From positions 1 through 64,000 of the forward strand of contig FSSI02000023.1 of the NCBI GenBank assembly GCA_900149785.2: a stretch of 64,000 nt of DNA, written 5' to 3'. The translations under genes and the position numbers were made by a program. This stretch comes from Sodalinema lacuna_A (lineage in GTDB: Bacteria; Cyanobacteriota; Cyanobacteriia; Cyanobacteriales; Geitlerinemataceae). Position 1 is the first letter of the stretch; each line of letters starts with the position of its first letter. Shown one piece after another: positions 60,972 through 64,000 of this stretch. The notes under the pieces were generated by a model that saw only the letters and a list, made by a program, of their open reading frames with translations, searched no databases and had not been told where the DNA came from.

Positions 60972-61907
60972 TTAAGCTTCCTCGGGGGTAATCACCTCCG
61001 GTTTGAGATCCCGTTCCATCAACGCTGCGACGGCTTCCTCTGGTGTGATTTGGTTGTTGAGCAACCGATACACTTGATAGGAAATTGGCACTTCAATGCC
61101 CTGTCGCTTGGCTAAATCAATCAACACATTGGTAGTATTGACCCCCTCAGCGGTACTCTGAATTTCCTCTAGGACTTGTTCTAGGGTTTTATGTTGCGAT
61201 AAACCAAATCCCACCCGATAATTACGGCTGAGACTACTGTTGCAGGTGGCCAACAAATCTCCTAATCCCGCTAATCCCCAGAAGGTTTCGGCTTCAGCCC
61301 CCATACTGGTTCCCACGCGGACAATTTCAATCAAGGCCCGTGTTAAAAGGGCAGATTTGGCGTTAATGCCTAAGTCTAACCCGTCGCAGACTCCAGAGGC
61401 GATCGCCATCACGTTTTTGAGAGTTCCGCCGAGTTCGGTTCCAATCGGGTCAGTATTGGTGTAGACGCGAAAAATATCCGAGGAATAGGCTTCTTGAATC
61501 GTCTCAGCCGCCTTGAGATCTCGACTGGCGGCGATGGTGGCGGCGGGGAGTTCCTTATCAATTTCCTTGGAGAGATTTGGCCCCGACAAAACCACCACTG
61601 GATGGTCTGGGAAGGCTTCTTGCCAAATTTGTGACGGGGTGCGGGTTGTGGAGGGTTCTAACCCTTTTGTGGCGGTCACAATGATGGTGTTGGCGGGTAA
61701 GCCGATGGTCTGGATTTTATTGGCCGTTTCAGCCACCCCTTTCATCGAGATTGCTGATAGCAGAACATCAGCATCGGCGATCGCATCCTCTAGGGTCACA
61801 TCACCGCGACGAGACCAAAACCGAACATGATTGTCTCCATATTCAGCGAGTCTTCCCAAGGCGGTTCCCCAAGCACCGGTTCCTAGAATTGTAATATGTT
61901 TTGTCAT
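60972..61907 (-). CDS. gpsA: NAD(P)H-dependent glycerol-3-phosphate dehydrogenase
   Basis: 311 residues. ITILGTGAWGTALGRLAEYG binds the cofactor; ATKGLEP, VVLSGPNLSKEI, GTLKNVMAIASGVCDGLDLG (catalytic Lys region) and GLGDLLATC complete the family pattern. It makes sn-glycerol 3-phosphate for phospholipid synthesis. Stands alone on the minus strand, with repeat DNA on both sides. Confidence 0.95.
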   Translation of the reverse strand: MTKHITILGTGAWGTALGRLAEYGDNHVRFWSRRGDVTLEDAIADADVLLSAISMKGVAETANKIQTIGLPANTIIVTATKGLEPSTTRTPSQIWQEAFPDHPVVVLSGPNLSKEIDKELPAATIAASRDLKAAETIQEAYSSDIFRVYTNTDPIGTELGGTLKNVMAIASGVCDGLDLGINAKSALLTRALIEIVRVGTSMGAEAETFWGLAGLGDLLATCNSSLSRNYRVGFGLSQHKTLEQVLEEIQSTAEGVNTTNVLIDLAKRQGIEVPISYQVYRLLNNQITPEEAVAALMERDLKPEVITPEEA

Positions 61908-62039
61908 TGTGTTGTTATGAATCCTAACGAACGACCGTCAATGGCGTACCCGTTATAGTTTATCTTAACTTGGCGGCGAAGTTGTCCATCATGAGAGTGT
62001 TAACCGCGAGGTACGGCTTTTCTAATTTCTAAATTATCT

Positions 62040-62130
62040 ATTCCCTGTTGCCTGTTCCCTATTCCCTGTTCCCTGTTCCCTGCTGCCTGTTCCCTGTTGC
62101 CTATTCCCTGTTGCCTATTCCCTGTTCCCG
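62040..62130. repeat. Mixed heptamer repeats between gpsA and the GGDEF-EAL gene
   Basis: About twelve units of TTCCCTG, TTGCCTG, TTCCCTA and TTGCCTA in irregular order. Unlike other arrays the unit types alternate, which points to sequence exchange among units. Confidence 0.9.
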
Positions 62131-62158
62131 AACTCAGCAATCTCGAAATTGCTAGAAC

Positions 62159-64000
62159 TTACCAATGATGTTCTTCTCCGAGTAACGCTGTTGCCGCCTG
62201 TGCGGTTAAGGGTCTTGAGAAATAATAACCCTGTCCATACTCACAGCCTAAATTGCGGAGTTGTTCAACATGAATTGCCGTTTCAACCCCTTCAGCAATA
62301 ACTTTCATGTTTAGGCTATGAGCCAGGGTAACAATAGCTTGTACAATTTCTCGCTCATCGTTATCTTCATCAATTGGATCAACAAAAGAACGGTCAATTT
62401 TGAGGATATCAACAGGTAACCGATGCAGGTGACTTAGAGATGAATAACCTGTACCAAAGTCATCAATACTTAACTGAATTTTTCGATTTTTTAGCTCCTC
62501 TAAAATCGATTTAGCTACCTCATAATTACCAACAATTGTACTTTCGGTAATTTCCAACTTCAAAAAACGCCCATCCAGTTGAGAATCCTTTAAGATATCA
62601 TCAATCCGATTCAATAAATCAATTTGAGCAAACTGTTTAACTGAGATATTAACCGAAACTGTTAAATTTTTGGCATGATCATATTGACATTGCCATCGTC
62701 TAAGATACGTACAAGATTGACGCAAAACCCATTCACCAATCGGAACAATTAAACCCGTTTCTTCTGCTGCTGGAATAAATTCAGCCGGAGAAATTTGCCC
62801 TCGTTCTGGATGGTGCCAACGCAATAACGCTTCAAAACCAACAATTCCACCTTTTTTTAAGTCCACAATGGGCTGATAATTTACTTTAAATTCACCCCGT
62901 TCTAAGGCTCGTCGTAAGTTTGTTTCAAGTTGTAGGAAATTGACCGCGCGATCGTGCATTCCTGAGTCAAACACCCGATAGCGCCCTTTCCCCAAATCCT
63001 TCGCGCAATACATGGCTGCATCAGCATCCCGCAAGAGATGTTCTGGCTGGGTATATTGAGAGGTTCCTAAAACAATGCCAATACTGGCACCAATAAACAC
63101 TTCATGGCCATCGACATGAAAGGGAGCGGTGAGTTGTTGTTGGATGGTTTCGGCGGTTTCAATGGCGTTTTCGATGCCGTTAATGGGGTTGAGGAGAATT
63201 GTAAATTCATCGCCCCCTAAACGAAATAGCGTATCAACGGGACGTAAACAGAGTTCTAAGCGATCAGAAATAAGACTGAGGAGGCGATCGCCGGTTAAAT
63301 GTCCCAACGAATCATTCACCACCTTAAAGCGATCGCAATCAATAAACAAGACCGCAAAGCGATAGTCATCATTCTTGATCGTTTCCTGGAGAGCCGATTC
63401 TAACTTTTCCATCAATAGAACTCGGTTCGGCAACCCCGTCAAGGAATCATGCAGAGCCATATACATTAACTGCTCCTGCACCTGTTTCCGTTGTTGAATT
63501 TCGGTTTGCAGTTGCGAGTTCGCCGCCTCTAACTCAGCGGTTCGTTTTCGCACTCGCTCTTCGAGCTTCTCATTGAGTTGACGCACTTCGGACTCAGCCA
63601 AAGCGCGATCGCCAATCTCTTGTTGTAACCGTTGATTTTGTTCCCGGAGTCGTTGCTGAAGATCCCGAATCGTCAACTGGTTACGGACTCGGGCCAACAC
63701 TTCCTTAAACTGAAACGGCTTCGAAATATAATCAGTCCCCCCCACCGTAAACGCCTTCACTTTATCGAGAGCATCATCGAGGGCGCTAATAAAAATAACC
63801 GGAATATCACGAGTTTCGCGATCTTCCTTGAGAAAACGGCAAACATCATAGCCGTTCATTCCCGGCATCATGATATCGAGCAAAACGAGATCCGGCTTGC
63901 CATAGCGTGCGCCCTCAAGCCCCGTTGAGCCATCAACAGCGACACAGACCTCATACCCAGCACGAGTTAAAATCGTGTTGAGTAATTCAAGGTTGGCCGG
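62159..64000 (-). CDS. Response regulator with GGDEF and EAL domains, 5' end off the window
   Basis: The frame continues past the right edge, so the first part is missing. Visible are a receiver domain (LVLLDIMMPGMNGYDVCRFL with phospho-Asp, PVIFISALDD, DYISKPFQ), a coiled coil, GGDEF with RLGGDEFTILL, and an EAL domain with GFEALLRWHHPERG. Both the GGDEF and the EAL core are intact, so the protein could both make and degrade cyclic-di-GMP, with the receiver domain as input. Which activity dominates cannot be told. The partner kinase is not in the window. A TTG at 63883 is not the real start, because the receiver domain clearly begins earlier. Confidence 0.92.
   Translation of the reverse strand, partial: PANLELLNTILTRAGYEVCVAVDGSTGLEGARYGKPDLVLLDIMMPGMNGYDVCRFLKEDRETRDIPVIFISALDDALDKVKAFTVGGTDYISKPFQFKEVLARVRNQLTIRDLQQRLREQNQRLQQEIGDRALAESEVRQLNEKLEERVRKRTAELEAANSQLQTEIQQRKQVQEQLMYMALHDSLTGLPNRVLLMEKLESALQETIKNDDYRFAVLFIDCDRFKVVNDSLGHLTGDRLLSLISDRLELCLRPVDTLFRLGGDEFTILLNPINGIENAIETAETIQQQLTAPFHVDGHEVFIGASIGIVLGTSQYTQPEHLLRDADAAMYCAKDLGKGRYRVFDSGMHDRAVNFLQLETNLRRALERGEFKVNYQPIVDLKKGGIVGFEALLRWHHPERGQISPAEFIPAAEETGLIVPIGEWVLRQSCTYLRRWQCQYDHAKNLTVSVNISVKQFAQIDLLNRIDDILKDSQLDGRFLKLEITESTIVGNYEVAKSILEELKNRKIQLSIDDFGTGYSSLSHLHRLPVDILKIDRSFVDPIDEDNDEREIVQAIVTLAHSLNMKVIAEGVETAIHVEQLRNLGCEYGQGYYFSRPLTAQAATALLGEEHHW

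Overview
The window looks like a chromosomal segment of a cyanobacterium, probably a filamentous Oscillatoriales-type strain. The signs are many GCGATCGC (HIP1) palindromes, cyanobacteria-restricted genes (NdhM, tocopherol cyclase, DUF1995, DUF3318, DUF1400 hydrolase, CoaR/CoaT, LrtA-type HPF), PEP-CTERM proteins, and heptameric short tandem repeats (GGCAAGA, GGGAACA and relatives) in many intergenic regions. The genus cannot be fixed from the sequence alone.

Left end (1-7.5 kb) is accessory DNA. An IS630-type transposase runs off the left edge and abuts a MoxR AAA+ ATPase gene that seems to have lost its normal start. A vWA protein and two proteins ending in formylglycine-generating-enzyme/C-type-lectin (FGE) domains follow on the same strand. 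The layout matches MoxR-vWA-effector ('ternary') conflict systems known from comparative genomics. The last ~30 codons of the two FGE genes differ in a way typical of diversity-generating retroelement (DGR) variable regions: bases 1 and 2 vary and base 3 is kept. No reverse transcriptase or template repeat is visible, so any DGR would act in trans. Next comes a DUF2887 nuclease-like gene with partial copies of its 3' end, two of them in a 308-bp tandem duplication, each tagged by a hairpin repeat.

7.5-28.7 kb is mostly core: GntR regulator, Cache-domain histidine kinase followed by a 42-codon small gene, rfbB, DUF1995 protein, O-methyltransferase overlapping trhO tail to tail, dapB, two paralogous PEP-CTERM genes with matching promoter architecture, a membrane-anchored subtilisin coupled to a small protein, metY-metX, tocopherol cyclase and a cysteine desulfurase.

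28.7-30.8 kb is a toxin-antitoxin island: an antitoxin whose PIN toxin was cut after six codons by an 84-bp palindromic repeat, DUF4160/DUF2442, and MNT/HEPN. The 84-bp element occurs three times and each copy interrupts or ends a gene.

30.8-64 kb: proS, the GDYXXLXY/DUF2157 membrane pair, ndhM, a DUF4340 protein with a long PETET repeat, cysK, a DPCAG-repeat lipoprotein, a phosphatase, a large repeat protein, GH13 glucosidase, hydrolases, a structured RNA candidate (6S-like), an M48 protease, the cobalt-efflux pair coaT/coaR with its MerR-type operator, lrtA/hpf, lipB, a hybrid kinase, an orphan ureE, a UbiD-family decarboxylase, a second PIN toxin-antitoxin pair, gpsA, and a response regulator with GGDEF-EAL domains running off the right edge. 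No tRNA, rRNA or CRISPR array was seen. Two single N bases (29912 and 36725) both fall inside repeats and look like assembly joins.
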